In this document: positions 37,152-45,692 of the stretch, piece by piece
How positions within the stretch are numbered: position 1 is the stretch's first letter
How the letters are laid out: each line of letters begins with the position of its first letter
Assembly: GCF_011516825.1 (NCBI RefSeq)
Contig: NZ_WOTA01000007.1
Location: 1 to 64,000 of the forward strand
Length of the DNA: 64,000 nucleotides
DNA from: Acetobacter oeni
GTDB lineage: Bacteria > Pseudomonadota > Alphaproteobacteria > Acetobacterales > Acetobacteraceae
Direction: 5' to 3'
Notes under the pieces: model-generated
The model's database searches: none
What the model was told of the DNA's origin: nothing
The model's input: the letters and a program-made list of their open reading frames with translations, nothing else
Made by a program: the position numbers and the translations under genes

Positions 37152-37313
37152 AGAACCGGCCCGCCCATCAGAAAGGCAGATGCAGAGAATGAACGGTCAA
37201 ACCGGCTGCCCGAAAGTCTGCGCACGCTCTTTTCCTCCTGTTTTCCAGGCCCTCGTGCGGCAGGTGTGGAAAAAACGTTACAGGCAATGCAGGCGTGACC
37301 AGCCCCGCATGCC

Positions 37314-38228
37314 TCAGAACTGATACGCCATGCCAAGATGAAGCTGAACCTGGTTGTCCCACGACCGCACATGATAGGACGAGTCAAAAATCTGCGGGCC
37401 GGTCACAGCCAGAGAGACAACCCGGGCCTGCGACATGCGGGCAAGGGCCGGAGTGGACTGCATGTAAGTGTAGCGCACACCGCCAGTCAGATGCAGATGC
37501 TGCGTCAGACGATAATCCAGCCCGATATCACCACGCCACTGAGGGCGCGACGCTCCGGTATCTTCCGCCTGCAAAACCTGAGCCCAGCCACCGCGCGCGC
37601 GAATAACCAGCCGGTCTGTAATGGCATAGTCAACATGCAGAGCCAGCCCCACATAGCCTTTCCCCGAAAATGTCAGGGACTCAACACCACCGGCAAAATA
37701 ACCACCCTGAACAGTCGGTGTGATCAGCAGCCGGTTATCAGCCAGCAAAAAGCCCTTTCCCAGCTCACCCGTAACGTTAATCCCCGAGCGGTTGGCAGAG
37801 CCCCGTTCGCGATAGATGGAACGGCCATAGGTCGACGACCCTGCATAGGTCTCGCGATAATCCGAGTTTCCGTCAGTCAGGTTGAAAGACGCCGCCGCAT
37901 ACAGATTTCTGATGCCAAAAGCATCAAACATGGACTGTGCATCAGCCTGAAAGCCCGGCGTCCAGCCCGACCAGCGTGTGCGACCACTCCCATCGCTGTA
38001 GTAAGACGTCTCACCGCCGCCCGCTGGTCGTAAAGAAGCATACGACGAGGAATTCGACGCCGTGCCGCGATAAGTCCCCGTGACCGACAGCCCGATCTCC
38101 CGGTTGACCGCAACAACAGGCAAAGTATCCGCCCGCGCCTGAGGCAACTGTGTCAGACCAGCACCCGCCACCACAAGAAATGCCGCCCCTCTGCGCAGAC
38201 CACGCGCGTAAAAACCTCTCTTCGTCAT
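37314..38228 (-). CDS. Outer-membrane beta-barrel protein
   Basis: The roughly 304-residue protein has a signal peptide ending near ARADT, alternating amphipathic beta strands rich in Tyr, Gly and Ser, and a C-terminal LGMAYQF with the terminal Phe of outer-membrane barrels. About 12 strands can be traced. ATG 38228 is taken as start; an in-frame GTG at 38249 would add seven residues. It may be an autotransporter-independent porin-like or exopolysaccharide-related barrel; no family was recognised. It lies 150 bp downstream of hpnN. Confidence 0.7.
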   Translation of the reverse strand: MTKRGFYARGLRRGAAFLVVAGAGLTQLPQARADTLPVVAVNREIGLSVTGTYRGTASNSSSYASLRPAGGGETSYYSDGSGRTRWSGWTPGFQADAQSMFDAFGIRNLYAAASFNLTDGNSDYRETYAGSSTYGRSIYRERGSANRSGINVTGELGKGFLLADNRLLITPTVQGGYFAGGVESLTFSGKGYVGLALHVDYAITDRLVIRARGGWAQVLQAEDTGASRPQWRGDIGLDYRLTQHLHLTGGVRYTYMQSTPALARMSQARVVSLAVTGPQIFDSSYHVRSWDNQVQLHLGMAYQF

Positions 38229-38376
38229 TGTCACAGACCGGAATCCCACAAATATTGTTCGTGAGATCCCTAATATATGTAACTGTAAAGAAATAGCCGG
38301 ATCAGTCTGTTTGCATCAGATCCGACACCCGGTCAGGCCGAACACACAAAACATGTTGCCGGAACACAACAACAGG

Positions 38377-40971
38377 TCACGACCGGCCCTCCTTCCGCTT
38401 CGGCAGCAGCGCCGGGACAAACACCAGCGTCGCCAGCAGCGTGCAGCCCAGCGACAGCAACAGCAGCCGCCCCATGCTCGCCGTGCCGGGATGATGCGAC
38501 AGCGCCAGTGAGCCAAAGGCCGTGCCCGTCGTCAGCGCCGAGAACAGCACCGCCCGCGCCGTCGGGGAGGCGAGGGGAGACTTCACCCCGGCCCGCCAGT
38601 TCATCACAAAGTAAATATTGAACGACACGCCCACGCCAAGCAGCAACGGCAGCGCGATGATGTTGGCAAAGTTCAGCGTCTCCGGAACCGTGACGACCAG
38701 GATCACCGTCATCAGCGCCGAAAGCAGCAGTGGCGCCAGCACCAGTCCCATATCCAGAATGCGACGCAGGGCGAAGACAAGAATGATCGCAATCATCACA
38801 ATCGCCGACAGCGCCGCGACCGTGAAGGAATGCACGATCGTCCGCGCGGCCTCCACAATATCCACCGCCGAGCCGGCCATATCCGGCGACAGCTTCTGAA
38901 CAGCGACCACAAACCGGTGCAGCGCGCCGTTATTCCCCATCATTTCCTTCGGATGAATCTCGACCAGCGCCCGGCCGTCCGGCAGCAGATAATCCCGCGT
39001 GATAATCGGCGGCACATCCCTGATCGTCACAGCCTGCGCCGAAAGCACGTCCTTCAGCGAATCCAGCTGCATCGGCAGAAAGCGAACCAGATCGTTATTG
39101 GTCCGCACTGCCAGATCATCCGAGGATGTCGCCAGCTTCGCCAGCGCCGCCTGAATACGGCGCAGCGGATCGTTCGCCGCCAGACCACCCATCACACCGC
39201 CAAGCGCCGCCGCCGCCGCCGAGGCCGAGGCCCTGATGGCTGCCGCATCCGGCGCCGGCTCAGGATGATCCACAATCAGTGTCGGCAGGAGAATACCCGC
39301 CGCATCCTGAATCAGTGCCAGCTTGGTGTCCTGGTCCGTGGGCACGTAAGAGCCAAGCCACATCGCATCATGAACTTCGGGCAGCGCCGAAGCCCGGTCC
39401 GCCATCGCCTTCGCCGCATCCAGATTCGGCGCGAGATATTCAGCGCTGTAAGGCGAGGACAGCGGGTTCGCCATCAGCAGATGCAGCGTCCGCATCCCTT
39501 CGGATTTCGGATCCTTGGTGTGCAGCGGGTCGCCGTCGAACCGCAGGCTCGGAATCAGCGCCATGCCCGTCAGCGCCAGAACGCCGAACACACCGAGAAT
39601 CACCCACCGCCATTTCCGGATAAACCGGTCAACCGGCTCCATCGCCATATAGCCGGTCACCGGATGATCCACGGAAGGCCGGAAAATCCGCAGCAGGGCA
39701 GGGAGCAGCGCAATCGTGCAGGTAAAAGCCACCAGCATGCCAATACCGGCAATCAGACCAAGCTGCGCCACGCCCTTGAAATCGGTCGGCGTGAAGGCAA
39801 GAAACCCGGCCGCCGTCGCCAGAGCCGCTACCAGAATCTGATGCCCCGTCTCCTCGCCGGTATGGAACAGAGCCTCCTCAAGCCCCGCCAGACCTGTTTT
39901 CGTCAGATGCTGGCCACGAAACCGCACGGAAAACTGGATCGCGAAATCCACCGCAATCCCGATGAACAGAATGGCGAACGCCACCGAAATCAGATTGAGC
40001 GTGCCAACGGCAATCGCCGCGAAACCGGTCGTCAGCAACAGTCCGACAACCAGCGTCAGCACGATCGGAATAATAATCCGCCAGGTGTGCACCGCCAGCG
40101 TCAGCCACAATGTCACCAGCGCCAGAGACCCCAGAAGCCCCGCAACCATGCCTTTCGCAACGGTCGCAAACTCCTCATCGTCAATCTGCACCTCGCCGGT
40201 GATATACACATGCGCGTTGCCGGACCGGACAAACTCCAGCCCTTTAATCGCCGCCTTCATGGCATCTGTCGCTTCACCACCAGGCTGAAACGAGCCGTAA
40301 TCCAGCTTCGGCTGCGTGATCACGAACTGATAGCGCCCGGCAAGATCACTCAGCCCGCCCGCCAGCAGCTTCTGCCAGGAAAGGGGCTCGGGATGCCCCG
40401 CCGCCGCCGCTTCCAGATTGGTCGCAAACCCGTTCAGCGCTGTCTGGAATCCGCCCAGATCAGCCTGCCCGCGCTTTACGCCCTCGGCAATCAGACCAAG
40501 CGAGTCAAACAGACCCCGCGCTGAAGGATCGGCCGCCAGCGAGCCAAGGAACGGCTGAGCCGCGACCGTGTCGTCCAGAACCTTACCCAGCGGCTTCGTA
40601 TCGAGAAACATCAGCCCGTTGCGGTTCAGATACGGGTCGTCGTCCGGCACGCGCACATAATTGAAATTCGTGTGATCGCCCGAGAGCTTCGCCGCCAGTT
40701 CCCGCGCCGTCGCACGGCCTTCCTCGGGCAGATCGGCATCGATCACCGCAACCAGCAGATTGTCTTTCTGCGGAAACAGTTTCCCCATCTGATCGGAACG
40801 CTGCTTCCACGCCAGCTTCTCCGACAGCATCTTGTCGGTGTCCGTGGTGACGCCCAGATGCGTCATACTCATCCAGACCGAAATGGCTGCCAGCGCAAGA
40901 AAGAGAGAGACCACGACATAAGAGCGATGCGCGCAGATGACGATAAACCGGCCGATAAGTGTGGAGATCAT
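38377..40971 (-). CDS. hpnN: Hopanoid transporter HpnN (RND/MMPL family)
   Basis: The 864-residue inner-membrane protein has the RND layout: a first helix (SYVVVSLFLALAAISVWMSM), a large periplasmic domain, a block of five helices (AIAVGTLNLISVAFAILFIGIAVDFAIQFSVRFRG), a second periplasmic domain and a last helix block. The GIAVDFAI and GVGVSFNIYFVMNWR segments are typical of HpnN, which moves hopanoids to the outer membrane in Alphaproteobacteria. No hopanoid synthesis genes are in the window. Length matches the family. Confidence 0.9.
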   Translation of the reverse strand: MISTLIGRFIVICAHRSYVVVSLFLALAAISVWMSMTHLGVTTDTDKMLSEKLAWKQRSDQMGKLFPQKDNLLVAVIDADLPEEGRATARELAAKLSGDHTNFNYVRVPDDDPYLNRNGLMFLDTKPLGKVLDDTVAAQPFLGSLAADPSARGLFDSLGLIAEGVKRGQADLGGFQTALNGFATNLEAAAAGHPEPLSWQKLLAGGLSDLAGRYQFVITQPKLDYGSFQPGGEATDAMKAAIKGLEFVRSGNAHVYITGEVQIDDEEFATVAKGMVAGLLGSLALVTLWLTLAVHTWRIIIPIVLTLVVGLLLTTGFAAIAVGTLNLISVAFAILFIGIAVDFAIQFSVRFRGQHLTKTGLAGLEEALFHTGEETGHQILVAALATAAGFLAFTPTDFKGVAQLGLIAGIGMLVAFTCTIALLPALLRIFRPSVDHPVTGYMAMEPVDRFIRKWRWVILGVFGVLALTGMALIPSLRFDGDPLHTKDPKSEGMRTLHLLMANPLSSPYSAEYLAPNLDAAKAMADRASALPEVHDAMWLGSYVPTDQDTKLALIQDAAGILLPTLIVDHPEPAPDAAAIRASASAAAAALGGVMGGLAANDPLRRIQAALAKLATSSDDLAVRTNNDLVRFLPMQLDSLKDVLSAQAVTIRDVPPIITRDYLLPDGRALVEIHPKEMMGNNGALHRFVVAVQKLSPDMAGSAVDIVEAARTIVHSFTVAALSAIVMIAIILVFALRRILDMGLVLAPLLLSALMTVILVVTVPETLNFANIIALPLLLGVGVSFNIYFVMNWRAGVKSPLASPTARAVLFSALTTGTAFGSLALSHHPGTASMGRLLLLSLGCTLLATLVFVPALLPKRKEGRS

Positions 40972-41204
40972 TGCTGTGCGTTCGGACCCCGGACGTTAGC
41001 GCCGCGCGACGACCTGACGCGGGCACGCCATTGCGGGACAATGACAGCCGTCCCGGATGGACAAACGCTTCCTTTGACGCAACCTGCCGGACGGCGCAAG
41101 GCCACCCGCCGGAAGCCCCGCCAGGCGTTACTTTATTGCTACACCCCGAGCGGAACAGCCTCCGGCCCACCGAGCCCGGCGGATGCTGACCGGCCCCCCG
41201 GACA

Positions 41205-42014
41205 TCAGACGCCCGACTCCGGTCCCCCGAACGGGTCGGGGTCATAATCAACCGTCGTCAGATACAGTCCCTCCGCCGGCGCCGTCGGCCCGCCTTCCTT
41301 CCGGTCCCGTGCCTCCAGCGCCACCCGAACCCGCTCCGGCGACCACTTTCCACACCCCACAAGCTGTATCGTGCCCACCAGATTGCGCACCTGATGATGC
41401 AGAAAGGACCGCGCCTCCACATAAAACGCGATGACTTCGCCCTCCCGTACAATCTCGAACCGCTCCAGAGTTCGCACCGCATGCTTCGCCTGACACGATG
41501 TCGCCCGGAACGACGTGAAATCATGCGTCCCCAGAAGATGCCCCGCCGCCTCCCGCATCGCCCCGAGATCCATCGGAAACTTCACATGCCAGACCCGGTT
41601 CACATCCAGCGCCGGTCGCGCCGGGCGATTGAGAATGCGGTAACAATACCGCCGCTTCACCGCCGAAAACCGCGCGTTCCAGGTCAGCGGAACCCGCGCC
41701 GCCGCCAGCACGGCCACGGGATGCGGCTTCATATGAAAGGAAATCCCCTCCCGCACCGCCCGCTCCACCAGTGGCAGCTCCGCCGGAAAATCCAGATGCG
41801 CCACCTGACCACTCGCATGAACCCGCGCATCCGTCCGCCCCGCCGTGATGCTCGGCACAACCCGTCCGCCCGCAACCCGCGCCGCCGCGTCCTCCAGAAG
41901 CTCCTGAACCGACAGCCCGTTCTTCTGCCGCTGCCAGCCGAAAAACGGCGTGCCGTCATATTCGATCTTCACCGCCCAGCGCTGAATTCCGCCCGGAGCG
42001 GCCCCGTCACTCAT
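41205..42014 (-). CDS. truA: tRNA pseudouridine(38-40) synthase TruA
   Basis: The 269-residue enzyme has YDGTPFFGWQRQ near the start and the catalytic AGRTDARVHASGQVAHLDF segment with the essential Asp, then RSFLHHQVRNLVGT near the C-terminus. It isomerises uridines 38-40 in the anticodon stem of many tRNAs. ATG 42014 has AGAGG 7 bases upstream. It is the last of three co-directional genes def-fmt-truA, with an unusually long gap after fmt. Confidence 0.94.
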   Translation of the reverse strand: MSDGAAPGGIQRWAVKIEYDGTPFFGWQRQKNGLSVQELLEDAAARVAGGRVVPSITAGRTDARVHASGQVAHLDFPAELPLVERAVREGISFHMKPHPVAVLAAARVPLTWNARFSAVKRRYCYRILNRPARPALDVNRVWHVKFPMDLGAMREAAGHLLGTHDFTSFRATSCQAKHAVRTLERFEIVREGEVIAFYVEARSFLHHQVRNLVGTIQLVGCGKWSPERVRVALEARDRKEGGPTAPAEGLYLTTVDYDPDPFGGPESGV

Positions 42015-42562
42015 TAAACGCCTCTTCAGAACCAGAGTAAGAACCTGACCGCGACAGCCGAACAATAAACAGCCCGATGCCGGGTTCCGGGAACATTTTC
42101 CGATGGAAATGTCAAAGCCCCGCCTCAGACAGACACGCCCACCACCCTGTCCGCGAAGACGCCATACAGGAACGCGACAGGCTCAGCGAGGCCGGCCGCA
42201 CGGACAGAACACGTCGTCGTCCTCCCCGGAGACAGCCCCGTCATCGTCCTCCCCGAAGGCAGCCGGCAGACAGATGAAGCGTGACGGGACCGCCCCGATG
42301 GAAGAAATGCCCGCGACATTCCCCCGCATCTTCGGCTCGTCATTCATCGTCCCGCCCATAAATAAAGTCCCGATTTCAATCGCCACCCGTCCATCATTGC
42401 GCCGATGCGTGCTCCTGTCCCGCACGGCGCGACCGCCGCCGCCCCCCGCTTAATGAAGTCCCGGTCACCGGCTCCGCATAAGGCGTCACCGCCCGCAGAC
42501 CGCAATCGCCGATCCGCCCCGTGTTTTTCGGCGCGACAGGCCAGGCGAACCCGGCAGGAGCC
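42015..42562. other. Unusual gap between fmt and truA
   Basis: The 548 bases contain a 27-bp repeated segment (two copies of TCGTCCTCCCCG at 42217 and 42244) and one weak co-directional frame described separately. GC is as high as in genes, but no frame shows a recognisable protein over its whole length. Confidence 0.5.
42183..42347 (-). CDS. Doubtful small acidic-repeat protein between fmt and truA
   Basis: A 54-codon frame from ATG 42347 shows coding-like third positions and includes two GEDDD motifs nine residues apart. It has Cys residues near the end but no recognised domain. The ribosome-binding site is poor (GGGCGGG very close to the ATG). It runs in the same direction as fmt and truA. 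Confidence 0.25.
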   Translation of the reverse strand: MNDEPKMRGNVAGISSIGAVPSRFICLPAAFGEDDDGAVSGEDDDVFCPCGRPR

Positions 42563-43483
42563 TCAGTCCCCGCCCAGCACAGTCCCGATCGCCACTTGCT
42601 GCCCGCGCAGATACGCCGCCGCCTCAACCATCCCGCGTCCCGGCCGCTGCAACCGCGCAATCCGCAGCCCCGTCCCGCCGCCACACACAACCGTCAGCGC
42701 CTCATCCACCACTTCGCCCGGCAAACCACTATCCACCGCGCCAACCGGCAGCACCGCCCCGATCTTCAGCACAACATCGCCCAGCGTCGTAAACGCCCCC
42801 GGCCATGGCGTCAGCGCCCGGACCTGACGATCAATCGCCGCCGCCGGCTGCCGCCAGTCGATCCGCCCGTCCTCCTTCGTCAGACGCACCGCATACGTCA
42901 CGCCGCTCTCAGGCTGCGGCACCGCCGGAGGACGCGCCGCCAGCACCTCGACAATCATCTTCGCCCCAAGCGCCGCCAGCTCGTCATGTAGCGAACTCGC
43001 CGTCGTCTCAGCCGTCACAGGAACCGGAACCGAAGCCAGTATCGCCCCCGTATCCAGCCCGACATCCATCTGCATGATCGTCACGCCGCTTTCCGTATCC
43101 CCTGCCAGAATGGCGCTCTGGATCGGCGACGCCCCCCGCCAGCGCGGCAGCAGACTGGCATGAATATTCAGACACCCCAGCTTCGGTGCGTCCAGCATCT
43201 CCGCCGGCAGAATCAGCCCGTAAGCCGCCACCACCGCCGCATCCAGCTCCAGCGCCGCGAACGCTTCCAGCTCTTCCTGATTCTTCTTCACCCGAACCGG
43301 ACACCGCACCGGAATGCCCAGAGTTTCCGCCGCATGCTGAACAGGGGAGGGACGCAACGCCTGCCCACGCCCCGCCGGACGGGGCGGCTGCGTGTAAACC
43401 GCCACAATCTTATGCCCCGCATCATGCAGCGCATACAGAGCCGGCACGGCAAAATCAGGCGTACCCATAAACGCAAGACGCAT
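42563..43483 (-). CDS. fmt: Methionyl-tRNA formyltransferase
   Basis: The 306-residue enzyme starts MRLAFMGTPDFAVPAL and has the formyltransferase core LNIHASLLPRWRGASPIQ with catalytic Asn/His and the later Asp in MQMDVGLDTG. A C-terminal OB-like domain follows (ALTPWPGAF...). It formylates initiator Met-tRNA. ATG 43483 is chosen because a GGGGGAAAGA purine stretch lies just upstream; a longer frame to 43564 has no support. It is downstream of def, its functional partner. Confidence 0.95.
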   Translation of the reverse strand: MRLAFMGTPDFAVPALYALHDAGHKIVAVYTQPPRPAGRGQALRPSPVQHAAETLGIPVRCPVRVKKNQEELEAFAALELDAAVVAAYGLILPAEMLDAPKLGCLNIHASLLPRWRGASPIQSAILAGDTESGVTIMQMDVGLDTGAILASVPVPVTAETTASSLHDELAALGAKMIVEVLAARPPAVPQPESGVTYAVRLTKEDGRIDWRQPAAAIDRQVRALTPWPGAFTTLGDVVLKIGAVLPVGAVDSGLPGEVVDEALTVVCGGGTGLRIARLQRPGRGMVEAAAYLRGQQVAIGTVLGGD

Positions 43484-43542
43484 CGGACTCTTTCCCCCGG
43501 AAAACACCGCTTCACATAAAAACCCGAAGCAGCAATACCCCC

Positions 43543-43650
43543 GGGCCCTGCCCGGACCCGGCAAAGGTCACAGACCTTTGCAAACCATTTTATTAAATAA
43601 ACCGGGGTGCAGGGGCCTGCGGTCCCTGCCGGGTCCAGGGCAGAGCCCTG
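43543..43650. repeat. REP-like palindromic element between def and fmt
   Basis: Outer arms GGGCCCTGCCCGGACCCGGC (43543-43562) and a near-perfect reverse complement at 43628-43648 enclose an inner perfect hairpin, GCAAAGGTC (43561-43569) with GACCTTTGC (43573-43581), and an AT-rich centre. Elements of this composition (GGGTCC, AGGGCAGAGCCCTG) are spread widely in genomes of this family, so this is probably a repeated intergenic palindrome. It also could act as a terminator. Confidence 0.7.
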
Positions 43651-43685
43651 TAAATCACACCAGTCAAAACCCCGGGAACACGCCC

Positions 43686-44234
43686 TCAGCGCTTAGCCTT
43701 CATCTCCTTCGCCAGACGCCGCATAATCATGCTGCGCTTCAGCGACGACAGATGATCGACAAACAGAATCCCGTCGAGATGGTCGATCTCATGCTGAATG
43801 CACGTCCCCAGCAACCCGTCCACATCCCGCTCACACGTCTCGCCGCTCAGCATTGTATAACGAACCCGCACAGCCTCGGGCCGGATCACCTCCGCATACT
43901 GATTCGGCAGCGACAGACACCCCTCCTCATGCGGCCCCATCATCTCGCTCTCGGTCAGAATCTCCGGATTGATCATCACAATCGGCTGGCGCTCATCTTC
44001 CTCGCCCAGATCGACCAGCGCATAACGCAGCCCGATCCCCACCTGAGGCGCCGCCAGACCAATGCCCGGCGCGGCATACATAGCCGAAAACATGCCCGCC
44101 AGACCCTCACGGATCAAAGGCATGTCCTCCGGTTTCACAGGACGGGCCGTCTGGCGAAGAATCGCCTGAGGCGCAATCAGGATCGGCATGGGCGCAACCG
44201 TCGCCGACGCCGCGGAATACTCTGCTTCATTCAT
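43686..44234 (-). CDS. def: Peptide deformylase
   Basis: The protein (182 residues from ATG 44234) contains all three deformylase motifs: GIGLAAPQVG, EEGCLSLP with the metal-binding Cys, and QHEIDHLDG with the two metal His and catalytic Glu. It removes the formyl group from nascent proteins. Starts at 44291, 44246 and 44189 are also in frame and none has a clear ribosome-binding site; 44234 is a compromise. It lies about 200 bp upstream of fmt, separated by the REP-like element. Confidence 0.94.
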   Translation of the reverse strand: MNEAEYSAASATVAPMPILIAPQAILRQTARPVKPEDMPLIREGLAGMFSAMYAAPGIGLAAPQVGIGLRYALVDLGEEDERQPIVMINPEILTESEMMGPHEEGCLSLPNQYAEVIRPEAVRVRYTMLSGETCERDVDGLLGTCIQHEIDHLDGILFVDHLSSLKRSMIMRRLAKEMKAKR

Positions 44235-44396
44235 GGTGACACGCATGTAGCGATAAGAAGCGGGATTTTCCAGTGCCCCGTTAAACGGCAACCGGCACAG
44301 GGTACGACCCGTTTCAGCACCCCACCCTGTGACCGCAGTCGGTCTGCAAGCAACTTCAGCGCCGCCCCTCCGGCTCAGCCGGAAGAGATCTCTCGC

Positions 44397-45692
44397 TCAG
44401 ACAACGGATGCGAGCGTTCGAAGCCTTTTCATGGCGTCCTGTTTTTTCAGAGTTTTGCCATACGGCACGTCGCGCCGGATCTTCTCTTCAAGCTGTGCAA
44501 TATAACCCCGGCGCGACCACGGGGGACGTAAAAGCTCCCGCACGAGATCCGGATGCCGCCACGGAACATCAAGACAGGCAGAAGCAATGTCCACATCGCC
44601 GGCGCGCAGTATCTGCGGAAACAGAGCAACCGTCCGCCCTCCGCCAATCGCCATCGCCCGCGGCGCAGGCCCGGTATCGGCCCGCTCGCCCCGCATATGA
44701 AACAGAAGCTGACTGCCAACGGTCCTGCCATCGCAGTTCAGATGGCCGATCTGGGTCAGCCGTGGATTCATTTCGATAAAGTAATATGTCCCGGATTTCG
44801 CGCACCGAACGAAATCAAGACCGAAAAATCCCGAAAGCTTCAGTCGTGAGCAGACCACACGCGCCGCATGCTCCATCTCTTCGGATTGTGTGGCCGCGAT
44901 CAGAGTCGCCGCGCCGGTGCGTCCCTGATACGAGACGACATCGACGCCGAGCGTATCGAGAATCCGCCCTTCCGAGCAGGCCGCCATGATATTGGCCGGC
45001 ATCCCCTCAATATATTCCTGCGCCATGACAGCGGATTTTTTTCGGATCGCCGCATCCATGAAGGTGTAAATATCCCGGTCCGCCAGCAGCACGCGCAGAG
45101 CACTCGCCGCGCGCACCGGCTGCGACAGCCTCCGGAAACAGGCCTCGGTCTCCTCCGGCGTGTCGGTGATCGTAACGCCCGCCCCACCCGAACTCCGGTC
45201 CCGTTTCAGCACCCACGGCCCCGGCACCCGCGCACACCATTTTCGCACATCCTCAATACAGTGAACGTCAGCAGCAGCCGGGGTCGTAATGCCCTCCGCA
45301 CGCAGAATGTCGATCAGCGACAGACGCCCCTCAATGTCTGTAAAATAGTCTGACTTACCAATGGATTTTTCGATTATATCCCGCAGGAACCAGCCCGTCT
45401 CGGTCCCGGTGTCTGCGTGCCGGAAAACGTCGTGAAGCGCCCGGACAGTCCTGTCATCCGCGGGAATGACAAGATCGGGACGCGTCCCGATTATGATGGA
45501 AGACAACGCTGCAACAGTGTGCAGACATGGAAAGTTTCGGAAAGAGGCAATGCCTTTCAGGCAGCGTAGCGAGTGGCCGGTCGGGCAGACCACATGAATT
45601 TCAGCACCGTTTTCAATATACTCCTCCACAAGCCGCGTTATCGACGGCCACCACACCGAAGAGATGATAAGAACTGAAAATCGTTTTTTCAT
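44397..45692 (-). CDS. ATP-grasp domain protein (carbamoyl-phosphate-synthase-like), unknown substrate
   Basis: The 431-residue protein has an N-terminal pre-ATP-grasp Rossmann-like part, then an ATP-grasp fold: WVLKRDRSSGGAGV (ATP-binding Lys and flexible loop) near residue 165, AQEYIEGMPAN, and FGLDFVRC...YFIEMNPRLTQIGHL near 275-300 with the metal-binding Glu and Asn. ATP-grasp enzymes join a carboxylate to an amine, thiol or other nucleophile. ATG 45692 overlaps the stop of the upstream FAD gene by 4 bases, so the two are translationally coupled. The product is unknown. Confidence 0.75.
   Translation of the reverse strand: MKKRFSVLIISSVWWPSITRLVEEYIENGAEIHVVCPTGHSLRCLKGIASFRNFPCLHTVAALSSIIIGTRPDLVIPADDRTVRALHDVFRHADTGTETGWFLRDIIEKSIGKSDYFTDIEGRLSLIDILRAEGITTPAAADVHCIEDVRKWCARVPGPWVLKRDRSSGGAGVTITDTPEETEACFRRLSQPVRAASALRVLLADRDIYTFMDAAIRKKSAVMAQEYIEGMPANIMAACSEGRILDTLGVDVVSYQGRTGAATLIAATQSEEMEHAARVVCSRLKLSGFFGLDFVRCAKSGTYYFIEMNPRLTQIGHLNCDGRTVGSQLLFHMRGERADTGPAPRAMAIGGGRTVALFPQILRAGDVDIASACLDVPWRHPDLVRELLRPPWSRRGYIAQLEEKIRRDVPYGKTLKKQDAMKRLRTLASVV

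Noticed and set aside
38830-40524. 564-codon frame antisense to hpnN
   Set aside because: Very Arg/Gln/His-rich, as expected from the opposite strand of a GC-rich membrane-protein gene.
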